Source: a virus. Taken from it: a stretch of 64,000 bases of DNA. The notes under the pieces were generated by a model, which saw only the letters and a list, made by a program, of their open reading frames with translations, searched no databases and was not told the DNA's origin. The translations under genes were made by a program, and so were the position numbers. Every line of letters begins with the position of its first letter. Position 1 is the stretch's first letter. Positions 23,124 through 31,478 of this stretch are shown piece after piece. The DNA lies in IMG/VR virus record IMGVR_UViG_3300043446_004155, positions 1 through 64,000 of that record. The stretch is one strand, 5' to 3'.

Positions 23124-23756
23124 ATGGCCGAACGCTCTATTGTTGATATCGGTAAAGCTCTTCAACGTTACGGGCTTAACATCGGAGAGCATCCAGAATT
23201 TGGTGGTGTCGGCTCAGGGCACTCGCCCAAAGGTTATCATCCTGTTGGCCAAGCGATTGATGTGCGTGATTGGCGTGCAGATGTTGGACCTGCCTATGAA
23301 GGAGGCAAGCCAATTCCCTGGAAACAAAGAACTGAAGAGTTGGCATGGCGTGCTAAAAAACTAGGACTGTTTAATGAAGCATTGGGGCCTGGCGATCCGG
23401 GGCACGATACGCACGTTCATCTTGCTTTAGCAGGGAAAAAGTTCATTACAGACCCTCAGCTTGAGTGGCTTGCCACTGGACGTTACAAAACTCCCGAGGG
23501 AAAACTAACAGACTTGATGCCAGGATCTTCAAATGTCTCGGCAACCACTCTTCCGCTAGATCAAGCATCCGCTGGAGCAACTGGAGATGATCTTTCAACA
23601 TTGATGTCACTTCTTCAGTTAACTAATCCAAAACAAAAAACTGTACAAGAATCATTACTTGAGCAGTCTTTGGGCGAGTTATTTTCTCCTCAGCAAAGTC
23701 TTGCGCAACAGTTTTTGATGGAGTACATGAACTCTCCCATCCCAGGAGTGGGTTAA
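23124..23756 (+). CDS. Virion-associated M15-type peptidase
   Basis: 210 residues. Residues 30-50 read GSGHSPKGYHPVGQAIDVRD, the H-x6-D zinc site of D-Ala-D-Ala carboxypeptidase/endopeptidase families (His39, Asp46), and GHDTHVHLAL holds the second His pair (His97, His99). The enzyme would cut peptide cross-links in peptidoglycan. The C-terminal 70 residues are a Gln/Leu-rich extension. Position among virion genes suggests a cell-entry role. TTTTAAAATAAAAAG precedes the start. Confidence 0.75.
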   Translation: MAERSIVDIGKALQRYGLNIGEHPEFGGVGSGHSPKGYHPVGQAIDVRDWRADVGPAYEGGKPIPWKQRTEELAWRAKKLGLFNEALGPGDPGHDTHVHLALAGKKFITDPQLEWLATGRYKTPEGKLTDLMPGSSNVSATTLPLDQASAGATGDDLSTLMSLLQLTNPKQKTVQESLLEQSLGELFSPQQSLAQQFLMEYMNSPIPGVG

Positions 23757-23795
23757 ATTGATGCCTTTATAATTAAACTATAACGAAAGGTAGAC

Positions 23796-24257
23796 GTGCA
23801 ATTATCTGAATTTGATAAAAGCAGGGTCAGGTATCACCTGGGCTACTTTACCGTGTCTGTTCCAGCGGGTGACTATGCCCGTCTGGAAGAAGCCATGAAT
23901 ACCATCCCGGATTCATACTTCTATGACAAGGTTGTTATTCAACTTGGCCGTTGCGATACAGCCGAGAAGAAGACAGAAGTTGCATCGACACCTTCTACGC
24001 GAGTTGAAAGCATCCTCGGTGACGTGGATCGTACAATTCGCTCCAGCAATGCTAAAGAGTCATTAAAGGTTTGGGACGAGATTTATCTCTACGAAACCAA
24101 CCGTCTTGCTGGCATCCTTTACGTTCCCAACTACAAGGATCCTTTCCAGGCCAGGTACCGTTATGAACGCTCTGGTGCTGAATTCATCCAGGCATTACCT
24201 GGTCCTGCCGACACTGCTGTTGGTTCACGTCTTTATTTACATGAGGTTTGGAGGTAG
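23796..24257 (+). CDS. Head-tail connector candidate
   Basis: 153 residues with a GTG start and an AAAGG site. It begins MQLSEFDKSRVRYHLGYF; the S-x-V-R-YHLGY pattern is one I associate with small connector-region proteins in cyanophages. A helical middle part and GSRLYLHEVWR at the end follow. No enzyme motif is evident. TATAATTAAACTATAACG just upstream is a likely promoter or leader. Confidence 0.55.
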   Translation: MQLSEFDKSRVRYHLGYFTVSVPAGDYARLEEAMNTIPDSYFYDKVVIQLGRCDTAEKKTEVASTPSTRVESILGDVDRTIRSSNAKESLKVWDEIYLYETNRLAGILYVPNYKDPFQARYRYERSGAEFIQALPGPADTAVGSRLYLHEVWR

Positions 24258-24259
24258 TT

Positions 24260-25120
24260 ATGCCTATTCCCATTAATCGAAATACAGATACGTCCTATGG
24301 ACTTCTTGGGGCGATTAGGAATTTTATTTCGCCTCCAGGTTACGTTTCCCGTGGACCCCTTGGCTCTTTACCAGCGGGTGCAGCAGCTGGCGGTCGTCCT
24401 CCAATGCCTGGCCTGCCTAGCAACTATAAACAAACGGAATTAGCCGCAGGTGCCGCAGCTGAAGCGTTTCGCCCTGGAGCAGGATTCCCTGGTCAGCAAG
24501 CTGCTGCCGAACGTGATTACCAACAGAAGAAATCTGAAATTGCTCAGTTAACCGCTCAGAACCCAGAGTTCCAACGTTACGAAAGAGCACGGGCTGTCGC
24601 CAAAAGTCAAGAGGAAATGAACGCTGTTCGTGACGAGGGCATGCGTATTTGGGCCGCAAATAATCCTGAATTAGCGGCAAAAGTAAAGCCTGGCTCCACG
24701 GGATATGAAGCCATCCAAGGCGCTATTGGGGCTTCTCAGCCCTCCGCCTTAAGTGGTGAGCAAGTACCGGGTGTCATGAGCTTTGATCCCAATACAGTTC
24801 TTTCGACAACTCAAAACATTCAAGGGCAGTTCCGTCCGAATCAACCGTTAACAGATCAAGAAATCCTGGCGGCAATGAGCTTCGATCCGAACGTTGCCAT
24901 GCGCAGTGCAGCTAACATTGGATTTGCTCCTATGTCTCCAGCGGAATCAGCCATGCTGCAAGCCGTGGGAGGAGCACAAGGTGAATACGTCACACCAATG
25001 CCTGCCGTTGGTGCATTAGATCAAGCTGGTCTTACCTTTACTACACCCGCAGAGAAACGTCGCCAAGAAAGCTCCGCTCTTTTCCAAGAGCTTTTGAAGC
25101 GGGCCTTAAGCGCCCAATGA
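24260..25120 (+). CDS. Hypothetical virion-module protein
   Basis: 286 residues. I use the ATG at 24260 because GGAGG lies five bases upstream. The N-terminus is Pro/Gly-rich, a helical stretch (AERDYQQKKSEIAQLTAQNP) follows, and two copies of a MSFDPN motif (VMSFDPNTVLSTTQNI and AMSFDPNVAMRSAANI) lie near residues 175-220, a small internal repeat. The function is unknown. Confidence 0.65.
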   Translation: MPIPINRNTDTSYGLLGAIRNFISPPGYVSRGPLGSLPAGAAAGGRPPMPGLPSNYKQTELAAGAAAEAFRPGAGFPGQQAAAERDYQQKKSEIAQLTAQNPEFQRYERARAVAKSQEEMNAVRDEGMRIWAANNPELAAKVKPGSTGYEAIQGAIGASQPSALSGEQVPGVMSFDPNTVLSTTQNIQGQFRPNQPLTDQEILAAMSFDPNVAMRSAANIGFAPMSPAESAMLQAVGGAQGEYVTPMPAVGALDQAGLTFTTPAEKRRQESSALFQELLKRALSAQ

Positions 25121-25209
25121 TTTGAATCTGGCAGTGCTTCTCACGTAAGCCCAGCCGACTGGACACGAATCTTTTGATTCACGGGGGCCAGTGTTGTTGC
25201 TTTAAACCC

Positions 25210-25326
25210 ATGATTCTCTGTCCCAAGTTTGTTAAACGAACCCTGACCCATCTCGCAACAGTACTAACGCTTCAAACAGTATTTGTTCCCGCACTCAGGG
25301 CAAGTTCAAACTGGGTAGCAAGTTAA
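25210..25326 (+). CDS. Possible small membrane peptide
   Basis: 38 residues ([20 protein letters not shown] and on), with a basic N-terminus and a hydrophobic middle like a signal anchor. It ends ten bases before the lytic transglycosylase gene. No Shine-Dalgarno site is visible. The 216-base gap between 25121 and 25336 otherwise shows no feature that I can name. Confidence 0.25.
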   Translation: MILCPKFVKRTLTHLATVLTLQTVFVPALRASSNWVAS

Positions 25327-25336
25327 CAAGAAACCC

Positions 25337-25960
25337 ATGTCTTACAACACCGAACAACTAAAAGAAATTGCGCGGCAGAAGGCCCGTGATTTTGGTGTGA
25401 ATGAAGACATTTTCTTGAAGCTTGTAGGCGCCGAATCAGGCTGGAATCCACGCGCCAAAAGCAGTGCCGGCGCCGAAGGGCTTGTTCAGTTGATGCCTGC
25501 CACCGCACAAGGTCTTGGTGTATCTAATCCCTATGATCCCGTTCAAAGCCTGACAGGTGGTGCTCGTTACTTGAGTCAACAACTCAAGCGTTTTGGTTCT
25601 TACGACAAAGCCTTGGCCGCTTATAACTCTGGTCCAGGCACTGTTGAAAGGTATGGTGGTATTCCTCCCTTCAAGGAAACACAGAACTACGTGAAAAAAA
25701 TCCTTGGAGGCGGAACTCCACCCGCAGCCAAGCCGCAAGCTCAAGTCGCAGAAGCCCCTGGAGCAAATCCACAAGATTTCTTAAAGGGTTACCTTTTGCA
25801 AACTTTGCTGATGGGCGCACAAAACCCTGTTCCTTCACTGGGAGAACAGTTATTTAAGACTGCGTTCCAGCGGCCAATGACTCAAGCTGAGTCGGACATT
25901 TCAACGGCGTCTTTATTTACGCCTAGGACACCGTTCCTTGAATCGTTGACTCAGTTTTAA
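25337..25960 (+). CDS. Soluble lytic transglycosylase
   Basis: 207 residues. Residues 20-115 form an SLT domain. [10 protein letters not shown] places the catalytic acid at Glu33, [14 protein letters not shown] follows, and AYNSGPGTV supports the fold. It cleaves the glycan chains of peptidoglycan without water. A Pro/Ala linker and an 80-residue tail follow; the tail may attach it to the virion. Beside the M15-like peptidase at 23124 it likely helps DNA entry. Confidence 0.85.
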   Translation: MSYNTEQLKEIARQKARDFGVNEDIFLKLVGAESGWNPRAKSSAGAEGLVQLMPATAQGLGVSNPYDPVQSLTGGARYLSQQLKRFGSYDKALAAYNSGPGTVERYGGIPPFKETQNYVKKILGGGTPPAAKPQAQVAEAPGANPQDFLKGYLLQTLLMGAQNPVPSLGEQLFKTAFQRPMTQAESDISTASLFTPRTPFLESLTQF

Positions 25961-25965
25961 TTCAT

Positions 25966-25990
25966 AGGCTCCACTTACCTGGGGCCTTTC
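25966..25990 (+). terminator. Probable intrinsic terminator
   Basis: AGGCTCC-8-base loop-GGGGCCT (one G-U pair) is followed by TTTCTC. It lies five bases after the transglycosylase stop. Confidence 0.6.
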
Positions 25991-26067
25991 TCATCTAAAG
26001 AGTTTTTACATTAAAATAGATTTTAAAGGCCCTGTACTTGGCAAAAGTTTAATACACGAGAACGCAC

Positions 26068-26847
26068 ATGTCATCGACGAGTTCGAACAAGCAACCCCTG
26101 TTTATTGACCGTCCGTTATTTGACACGGTCCGGGTTACTACGCAGACTGTTGGCAGTCAAGCCAGTAATACGATTTTCGTGCAGGGTGGCCAGGCTCCAT
26201 CGATCCTGGTGGACATGGACGCTGCTCTTAGCGAAGACAATAACAATGGCGGTGTTGTTGATTCGATTACGATTGCACGTAACGACCGTTATCGAGATGC
26301 CGATTACACCGTCAATGCTTCAACGTCTGGTACCGTTGTTGCATTGACGAGTGGGCAAGTCGTTTATATTCAATCTTCTGCGGTTCTTACCAATGGCACC
26401 GCAAGTGGCGTAGGTTACTACACCTATACCGGCTCGGGTACTTTAACCGGTGTCAATACTGCCTTGAATTATTCGGGTGCTATTGCAAGTGGTTTTCAAT
26501 ATCAAGGTGTCGCTTACGGGTATCAACCAGCCGTAACTTTTGTTTTCTATCAGACCCGTAATACGACCACTCCTATCCCAGCCAGTGGCGATTACCGTGT
26601 CCTGTTCGCCAAGACAGTCCCAGCTAACAGCGGCATTGTTGACTGCTCAGACGTGATGCCGCAATTGGCGATTCCGATGCCAACCGCAGGCAATACCAAC
26701 GGTCTTGGTCCCAGCGCACCTCTCCGCAACAAGGGGATTTACCTGGAGCGCGGTGACCGTATTTATGTGGGTGTCTTTGCGGAAGGCCCCAACATTTCTG
26801 GTTATAACCCAGGCGCTCATGTGTATGCACAAGGCGGATTCTTCTAA
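26068..26847 (+). CDS. Virion structural protein
   Basis: 259 residues, almost all beta-type: Thr/Gly/Ser/Val-rich with regular alternation (MSSTSSNKQPLFIDRPLFDT at the start, GYNPGAHVYAQGGFF at the end). GDYRVLFAKTVPANSGIVDC and RGDRIYVGV suggest a jelly-roll-like fold seen in tail or decoration proteins. A co-oriented 512-residue partner follows after six bases. The exact role is unknown. Confidence 0.65.
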   Translation: MSSTSSNKQPLFIDRPLFDTVRVTTQTVGSQASNTIFVQGGQAPSILVDMDAALSEDNNNGGVVDSITIARNDRYRDADYTVNASTSGTVVALTSGQVVYIQSSAVLTNGTASGVGYYTYTGSGTLTGVNTALNYSGAIASGFQYQGVAYGYQPAVTFVFYQTRNTTTPIPASGDYRVLFAKTVPANSGIVDCSDVMPQLAIPMPTAGNTNGLGPSAPLRNKGIYLERGDRIYVGVFAEGPNISGYNPGAHVYAQGGFF

Positions 26848-26853
26848 TGTGCT

Positions 26854-28392
26854 GTGACTAAATCAAAAGGTACGTTTGGATCCTTTGCGTCTTTCACTAA
26901 AGAAAAAGACAAGGGTCCATTTCGCTTGAAGCCGATCACAACCGAGTTCTCGAAGGGTTCGATCCCTGATTCCATAAGCACGGCCAATCGGGAATCAGCA
27001 TGGTCCAGATGGCGTCGTGGCTATGAGTTGGCCACGGCAACTTTTTACGATAACGATTTCACTTATCAATTTCAATATCAAATTCCTGTTCCTTCGGGAA
27101 CTCCAAGTTCGGTAGCCAATCCAAACCCTATTATTTCGGGTGCATTTGTTGGGTTCCCTACGACCAACAAAGAGCTCGGCATGCATTGGGCAGGTTGGCG
27201 TTACGCCGGTTCCATGAGAAGTGATAAGTTAAAAGACCCCATTACAAACGACAGACTTTACATTGAATCAATTACACAGGACCAGAGCAACTGGTATGTA
27301 AAGCTTGCGGGTTCCTGGAGCGCAGCCAACCCACTTCCTCCTCCCTTTTATGTCGCCGTTCCAGGTGTGCCAGGAGGTTTAAAACCTTTAATTACTGAGA
27401 TCCTGGAGGATCGCGTCATCACAATTGATGGTGACATTATTGATAAAGATACAATTGACCCGACAACTCAAAAACGATATGGTTACGTTCAGGCTGTATT
27501 GACAGCCGTTAATCAAAACACAGGTATACTGACTTTCAAGAAAGCTGGTTCAGTGCAAGTGACACCGGACCAAGAATACTTAACTCCCTCTCCAGCTCAG
27601 TTTACCGTTGGGAGGTACTTAATTACTGGCGCAAGATTCTGCTGTTCATGTCAAGATTTTACCCACAGGGATTATGCCTTCTTGACAAACCCTTCCGCTA
27701 AAGACAAGAAATTTTTTCCACGCAATAACATTTCATCGGTTAAACCCGGACGTTATGAGGTCACAACACTGAGCGGAGTTGTTGATAACAATGCAATGAA
27801 TCCGGCTACCGTCAATAGACAGATGGATGTTTATGCACCTTCTGGATACAGCGTACCGTTTTCTTTATCCACTTCAACAACAATTGATAACAACGCCACT
27901 CGAGATAATGTTGGCGTTTATCGTGAATTTGGTGCAACGTATTTAAGAAGTACTTCGAACCCTGCAATCCCTGGATCAAAAGCAGAAGGGATGCCACTCT
28001 ACGATGACTACACATCTGAACAAGGTGTTATCACGGCAATCACAGATAACTGGACGCCGTTATTAGATGAGATGCGTTATTGCAAACATATTTACGCACT
28101 TAAATTCAAAGACAATACGTTCCCTCCTGAGCCTTCTGATTTTCCTGTTCAAATCGGAAGCATGGCTGCGTGGGAACAAAAGCTAGTCGAAAATACCGAA
28201 AACGAACAGAAGGAAGCAGCATCATTTGTGATGACCATGAGATCTCTTGCAGATATGGACGTTCCTCCATACAACTGCCAAAGCCCGATGATGATGCCAA
28301 TGATGCAAAAACTATTTAATGTTCCTGCTGACTTTATCGTGATGCAAGGTTTTACCATGTTTGATAAAGACGGGAAACCATATAAGCCTTGA
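26854..28392 (+). CDS. Virion structural protein
   Basis: 512 residues with a GTG start. Mixed alpha/beta, with a CCSC cluster near residue 267 and a Met-rich stretch near the end (MMMPMMQKLF). GWRYAGSMRSDKL, DRVITIDGDIIDKD and GRYLITGARFCC look like structural domains. No enzyme site is evident. It is paired with the upstream beta-rich protein and ends the main virion run, so a tail or receptor-end protein is plausible. Confidence 0.65.
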   Translation: MTKSKGTFGSFASFTKEKDKGPFRLKPITTEFSKGSIPDSISTANRESAWSRWRRGYELATATFYDNDFTYQFQYQIPVPSGTPSSVANPNPIISGAFVGFPTTNKELGMHWAGWRYAGSMRSDKLKDPITNDRLYIESITQDQSNWYVKLAGSWSAANPLPPPFYVAVPGVPGGLKPLITEILEDRVITIDGDIIDKDTIDPTTQKRYGYVQAVLTAVNQNTGILTFKKAGSVQVTPDQEYLTPSPAQFTVGRYLITGARFCCSCQDFTHRDYAFLTNPSAKDKKFFPRNNISSVKPGRYEVTTLSGVVDNNAMNPATVNRQMDVYAPSGYSVPFSLSTSTTIDNNATRDNVGVYREFGATYLRSTSNPAIPGSKAEGMPLYDDYTSEQGVITAITDNWTPLLDEMRYCKHIYALKFKDNTFPPEPSDFPVQIGSMAAWEQKLVENTENEQKEAASFVMTMRSLADMDVPPYNCQSPMMMPMMQKLFNVPADFIVMQGFTMFDKDGKPYKP

Positions 28393-28415
28393 CATAATTC
28401 TTAATAAGGTATACT
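28389..28415 (+). promoter_or_regulatory. Sigma-70-type promoter
   Basis: TTGACA (28389-28394) and TATACT (28410-28415) are separated by 15 bases. It overlaps the stop of the gene before and would drive the integrase-like gene at 28512. The spacer is short, so the strength may be low unless regulated. A perfect palindrome lies six bases after the -10 box. Confidence 0.55.
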
Positions 28416-28420
28416 TATGT

Positions 28421-28438
28421 TAAGTCTCACGAGACTTA
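28421..28438. promoter_or_regulatory. Operator-like palindrome TAAGTCTC-AC-GAGACTTA
   Basis: A perfect 8-bp inverted repeat with a 2-base centre sits at the expected transcription start of the promoter at 28389. A second inverted repeat, CCGTGAC...GTCACGG, lies before the ATG at 28512. Repressor binding here would control the integrase-like gene. Confidence 0.5.
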
Positions 28439-28511
28439 TTAGGAATTCCTTAAGAAATCGCGCCCCGTGACGTACCATTCCTAGGTTCTGGTCACGGAGA
28501 CTGTTTTAACC

Positions 28512-28934
28512 ATGACTCAGCCCATCCCTGTTGACCAGAGGATTGTTGACGAGTTTTTTCAGTTGAGCTCCCAGCGTGCCCACAAGGGAGTTGCCTGGTT
28601 GTTTGGTATGATTGCAACTTATGGCGTTAAGCCAGAAGAACTTTCTTCCTTTGACTGGGGACCGGAGAGCACGTTGATCGTGACCAACAAAAAACGTCCG
28701 ATCCGCCCGCTGCACCCACAGTGGGTCTTTCTATTTGACCTACAGAAAAAACGGCCTTGCGAAATGCAAGACCGTCTACCCATCCTTTCGTCGAGTCTAT
28801 ACAGGCTGATGGCTCACCAGGTCATCAGCGTTAACATCACAGATTTACTGTTGGCTCATAGGCTACGGAAACAACACTACAAGCAAATCAAGCAACAGCA
28901 GCAAGCTTCTCCTGCTTACGCAGGTGCTTTCTGA
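28512..28934 (+). CDS. Integrase-like protein, reduced
   Basis: 140 residues. GVAWLFGMIATYGVKPEELS followed by FDWGPESTLIVTNKKRPIRP resembles the start of a tyrosine recombinase catalytic domain (A-x-YG-R-P-x-E-L, then a K-x-R-x-x-x-x-P hairpin). The first catalytic Arg position holds Lys and I do not see a clear H-x-x-R or Tyr nucleophile. It is either a degenerate integrase or a non-catalytic relative. It overlaps the convergent excisionase-like gene by 47 bases, a pairing that supports an integration origin. Confidence 0.4.
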   Translation: MTQPIPVDQRIVDEFFQLSSQRAHKGVAWLFGMIATYGVKPEELSSFDWGPESTLIVTNKKRPIRPLHPQWVFLFDLQKKRPCEMQDRLPILSSSLYRLMAHQVISVNITDLLLAHRLRKQHYKQIKQQQQASPAYAGAF

Positions 28935-29106
28935 CTGCTTCCACATTCCAGCGGTAACCATCCCTGGAACGAGTCTCCGGGAATGCGGCGAAATGGGGAC
29001 CGAGCTTTAGCGTGCCATTGTCCCGCATGCGGAAGAGTTCCTTGCGGTCAATACCGAGGAGTTCTTCGGCGCGGGTAACGGAGACCCAGCCTGTGTTTTG
29101 AGCCAT
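28888..29106 (-). CDS. Excisionase/MerR-like HTH protein
   Basis: 72 residues. WVSVTRAEELLGIDRKELFR then RMRDNGTLKLGPHF, and YRWNVEAVRKHL, match the small winged helix-turn-helix of phage excisionases and MerR-type factors: HTH, wing with aromatic residues, final helix. It would bind DNA near the integrase-like gene, either as a directionality factor or a regulator. It is convergent with that gene. Confidence 0.65.
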   Translation of the reverse strand: MAQNTGWVSVTRAEELLGIDRKELFRMRDNGTLKLGPHFAAFPETRSRDGYRWNVEAVRKHLRKQEKLAAVA

Positions 29107-29246
29107 GACTTAGGCGTCAGGGTGAACAACTCTCGTACGGTAACGGTTTAGAGCCTTGGGTCAAGGGCATTCATACTTTTTTAATGCTCGCATGAAGAAC
29201 TGTAAAGCTTAAGGAAATTAAAATAAGGTAACGGCAACTAAAGAGC

Positions 29247-29741
29247 ATGTATTACAGCGAGCATGAGCCCATTGCCCTTCTCGTTGAAATCACGCCAAAG
29301 TTAGCAAAGAAACGTTTTAGGGATGAGATCTATAAGTCCTGGAACCACAAATGCGCTTATTGTGGAGACGATGCAACAAGCTTGGACCATGTGATTCCGC
29401 GTCATAAATCAGGTGAGACAACTCGCAAAAATTTAGTGCCAGCCTGCAGGCGCTGCAATGCTTCCAAGGCATCTTACAAGTTACACGAGTGGTACTTAAA
29501 TCAAGATTTCTTTTCTAAAGCTAGGCTCAATAGAATTGAGAGATGGATTGATCAGAATCCTTTCCAGGTATTGCATTGGGAAGAAGAAACAGATTCATCA
29601 TTAGTACGAGTTAATTATGTCGGACAAACCAAGGAAAGCTGTGGCTGCTGCCAAGCGATACCAGAAGGACAAGATGAAATGCAACTCGCCGCAGCGTACC
29701 CCCGGTCACAAGACCAAATCTCATATTGTCAAAGCTTGTGA
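29247..29741 (+). CDS. HNH endonuclease
   Basis: 164 residues. CAYCGDDATSLDHVIPRHKS, then NLVPACRRCNASK, is a complete McrA-type HNH site: two CxxC zinc pairs (one around residue 39, one near 71), the DHV catalytic His and an Asn. The last 40 residues overlap the next gene in another frame for 125 bases and look less conserved. It is a free-standing nuclease of homing or restriction type. Confidence 0.85.
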   Translation: MYYSEHEPIALLVEITPKLAKKRFRDEIYKSWNHKCAYCGDDATSLDHVIPRHKSGETTRKNLVPACRRCNASKASYKLHEWYLNQDFFSKARLNRIERWIDQNPFQVLHWEEETDSSLVRVNYVGQTKESCGCCQAIPEGQDEMQLAAAYPRSQDQISYCQSL

Positions 29742-29919
29742 AGGAGGTGAGGAGAAGATCATTCGCTTTGGACAGCAAGGCGTAGAAGGCGCCGGCAAGA
29801 ACCCCAAAACAGAAAAGGACAAAGCCCGCAAGAAGTCGTATTATGCACGACATAATGCCCAGGATCCCAATCCTGACAAGATGTCTGCACGGTACTGGAG
29901 TCATAAAACGAAATGGTAA
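29617..29919 (+). CDS. Conserved basic phage protein
   Basis: 100 residues, very basic (MSDKPRKAVAAAKRYQKDKM). KTKSHIVKACEGGEEKIIRF, GQQGVEGAG, ARKKSYYARH and MSARYWSHKTKW are striking and familiar from many phage and virus proteins of unknown function. It is likely a virion or DNA-associated protein. It starts inside the HNH gene, which suggests the HNH gene was inserted beside it. Confidence 0.75.
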   Translation: MSDKPRKAVAAAKRYQKDKMKCNSPQRTPGHKTKSHIVKACEGGEEKIIRFGQQGVEGAGKNPKTEKDKARKKSYYARHNAQDPNPDKMSARYWSHKTKW

Positions 29920-29930
29920 ATAGCGTCAAG

Positions 29931-29939
29931 TGGTATAAT
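29931..29939 (+). promoter_or_regulatory. Extended -10 element TGGTATAAT
   Basis: Identical to the element at 11965-11973. It precedes the small basic gene at 30032 by 92 bases. Confidence 0.4.
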
Positions 29940-30031
29940 GTTCGATGGGTCACTCCTAAGGAACAATCCAACAACAGGCGTGCCAGGAACTCAGTTTGCC
30001 GCTAAACTGCGTGGGCTGATTTCTTTCCAGC

Positions 30032-30157
30032 ATGGCAAAACCCAAATCCTCCGGCTCCATCAAAATTCAATCCAAGCCCAAAAAAACTCGTCAGGGACAG
30101 GGAATGAATTCACTTCCTAATCACGGACGTAAACAACGTCGCGGTCAAGGGAAGTAA
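30032..30157 (+). CDS. Small basic cyanophage-type protein
   Basis: 41 residues: MAKPKSSGSIKIQSKPKKTR, then QGQGMNS and KHGRKQRRGQGK-like Arg/Gly-rich end. More than a third of residues are Lys or Arg. The pattern is one I recall from short genes in many cyanophages. It may coat nucleic acid. It was too short for routine ORF calling, but the composition and clean stop support it. Confidence 0.65.
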   Translation: MAKPKSSGSIKIQSKPKKTRQGQGMNSLPNHGRKQRRGQGK

Positions 30158-30193
30158 TTATTTGTGTATATTGGGGGTAATTAAGTTACCCCC

Positions 30194-30859
30194 ATGTCTG
30201 ATTTTTCTGCTGCAATTGAACTAATCAGAAAATACGAAGGGTATAACGAGAAGGCTTACCCAGATCCAACCACTGGTGCCGAGCCGTACACCATTGGTTA
30301 TGGCACCCAGTTTTATCCGGACGGCTCTCCAGTCAGGCGCGGACATCTTTGCACAAAACGCAAAGCTCTGGAGTACCTGTACCACGAATTAGAAGTCCTT
30401 GATACAGAGCTAAAGAAACTAAATCTTGGCCTTGATGATTCAATGCATCAAGCTTTGCTTTCGTTTTGTCATTCCGTAGGCTGGAGCTCCTTCCTGTACA
30501 GCAATATCATCGATTGCCTAGAACGAGAAGACTGGCGTGGTGCAAGCCAAGAGATTCCCAAATGGGTCTTTGATCAAGACCATAAGATGGTTGGCGCCCT
30601 TTTGCACCGCCGCCAGGAAGAGGTAGCGCTGTTCTTGCGTCAGGCCAATGACAACCCCTGGATCTCTGCAGAGATTCTCTTGACGGCTTTCCGTAATTAC
30701 AGCGCAGCTGCCCACCAGGTACGTGCAATCCGCATCCTTGAGGAATCCATCAATCCTTACACCTTGTCTGAATTTGCTAATAACTACAGGATTGACGAAG
30801 ACCCCTGGTGCGCCTCAGAGTACGAGGATTTCGATCCTCAAGGCATCTGTGACATTTAG
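30194..30859 (+). CDS. GH24 lysozyme (endolysin)
   Basis: 221 residues. IRKYEGYNEKAYPDPTTGAE then YTIGYGT gives the T4-lysozyme catalytic pattern: Glu15, Asp24 and a Thr in the GYGT region. The N-terminal 150 residues cover the GH24 domain; the last 70 are an acidic helical tail ending DPQGICDI that is not part of the usual domain. It cuts peptidoglycan for lysis. No signal peptide or signal anchor is present, so a holin is needed for release. Confidence 0.85.
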   Translation: MSDFSAAIELIRKYEGYNEKAYPDPTTGAEPYTIGYGTQFYPDGSPVRRGHLCTKRKALEYLYHELEVLDTELKKLNLGLDDSMHQALLSFCHSVGWSSFLYSNIIDCLEREDWRGASQEIPKWVFDQDHKMVGALLHRRQEEVALFLRQANDNPWISAEILLTAFRNYSAAAHQVRAIRILEESINPYTLSEFANNYRIDEDPWCASEYEDFDPQGICDI

Positions 30860-30883
30860 CCCTAGAATAGTTCTAATTGAAGT

Positions 30884-31183
30884 ATGAAACCAGGAATGGA
30901 CAGATCGGTTGAACCTCACCAATTTGAGCTTCCTTTAGAGCTTCAATTCTCGATGCGCAAGGCCGAGCTACAGGCTCAGGAGATGACGTGGGATCAGCTT
31001 TATTCCGCACTTCTGAATTTGTACCACCAACGCCTGATGGAGTGGTATGCGGTTAAATCATTGATGGCCGATGAGAATGTCAATATCGAGTTTGACATCC
31101 CCACCGACCTTGAATTAGCAGAACTTGCCGCCGCATGCATTTACGACGACGAGGATGATGACGACGAACTTCAGCCGTTCTGA
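30884..31183 (+). CDS. NblA/Ycf18-like phycobilisome-degradation protein
   Basis: 99 residues. FELPLELQFSMRKAELQAQE and MTWDQLYSALLNLYHQRLME match the NblA pattern (E-x-x-L-E-QQF-S-R...M-x-x-x-Q-x-x-x-L-L-x-LY-x-Q-x-M). NblA binds phycobilisome rods and directs them to Clp protease, freeing amino acids. The extra acidic C-terminal 40 residues are unusual for NblA (about 60 residues). If correct, the phage likely breaks down the host antenna. It overlaps the convergent DUF3310-type gene by 13 bases. Confidence 0.65.
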   Translation: MKPGMDRSVEPHQFELPLELQFSMRKAELQAQEMTWDQLYSALLNLYHQRLMEWYAVKSLMADENVNIEFDIPTDLELAELAAACIYDDEDDDDELQPF

Positions 31184-31458
31184 GCTTCGTCAAATTGAAT
31201 GAGGCGATCCAAGTACCACTGAGCTTTTTTCAGGGACTTTGTACCGCCTTTCAGTCGTTCACGCCATCCATATTTCATCAAATTGCCTTTGCAGTAACCA
31301 CGGAATTCTTCCGGAGTTAACGAAGCCTCAATAGCTTCAATGCACTCAATTTCACCATCGGTGTAGTGCGGAGGATGGTTCACCTCGTCTGGTTGAACCA
31401 CAGGTGCTTCTTCCTTGACAGCCCAAGGTACCGGGCAGACGCCGTCTTTACATTCCAT
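31171..31458 (-). CDS. DUF3310-type phage protein
   Basis: 95 residues. VNHPPHYTDGEIECIEAIEA, then YCKGNLMKYGWRERLKGG and KAQWYLDRL, fit the DUF3310 family of short phage proteins often encoded with nucleotide-metabolism genes. I prefer the ATG at 31458 (MECKDGVCPVPW) to one at 31680, because the longer form would overlap the upstream gene by 200 bases. The CKDGVC at the N-terminus could bind metal. The family's function is unknown. Confidence 0.7.
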   Translation of the reverse strand: MECKDGVCPVPWAVKEEAPVVQPDEVNHPPHYTDGEIECIEAIEASLTPEEFRGYCKGNLMKYGWRERLKGGTKSLKKAQWYLDRLIQFDEAQNG

Positions 31459-31478
31459 CTTGAGAGTATCGTCAGTTT

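Noticed and set aside
29938-30120. A 60-residue frame from ATG at 29938
   Set aside because: The overlapping 41-residue Lys/Arg-rich frame from 30032 is much more protein-like and familiar; the longer frame has mixed composition and no ribosome site.
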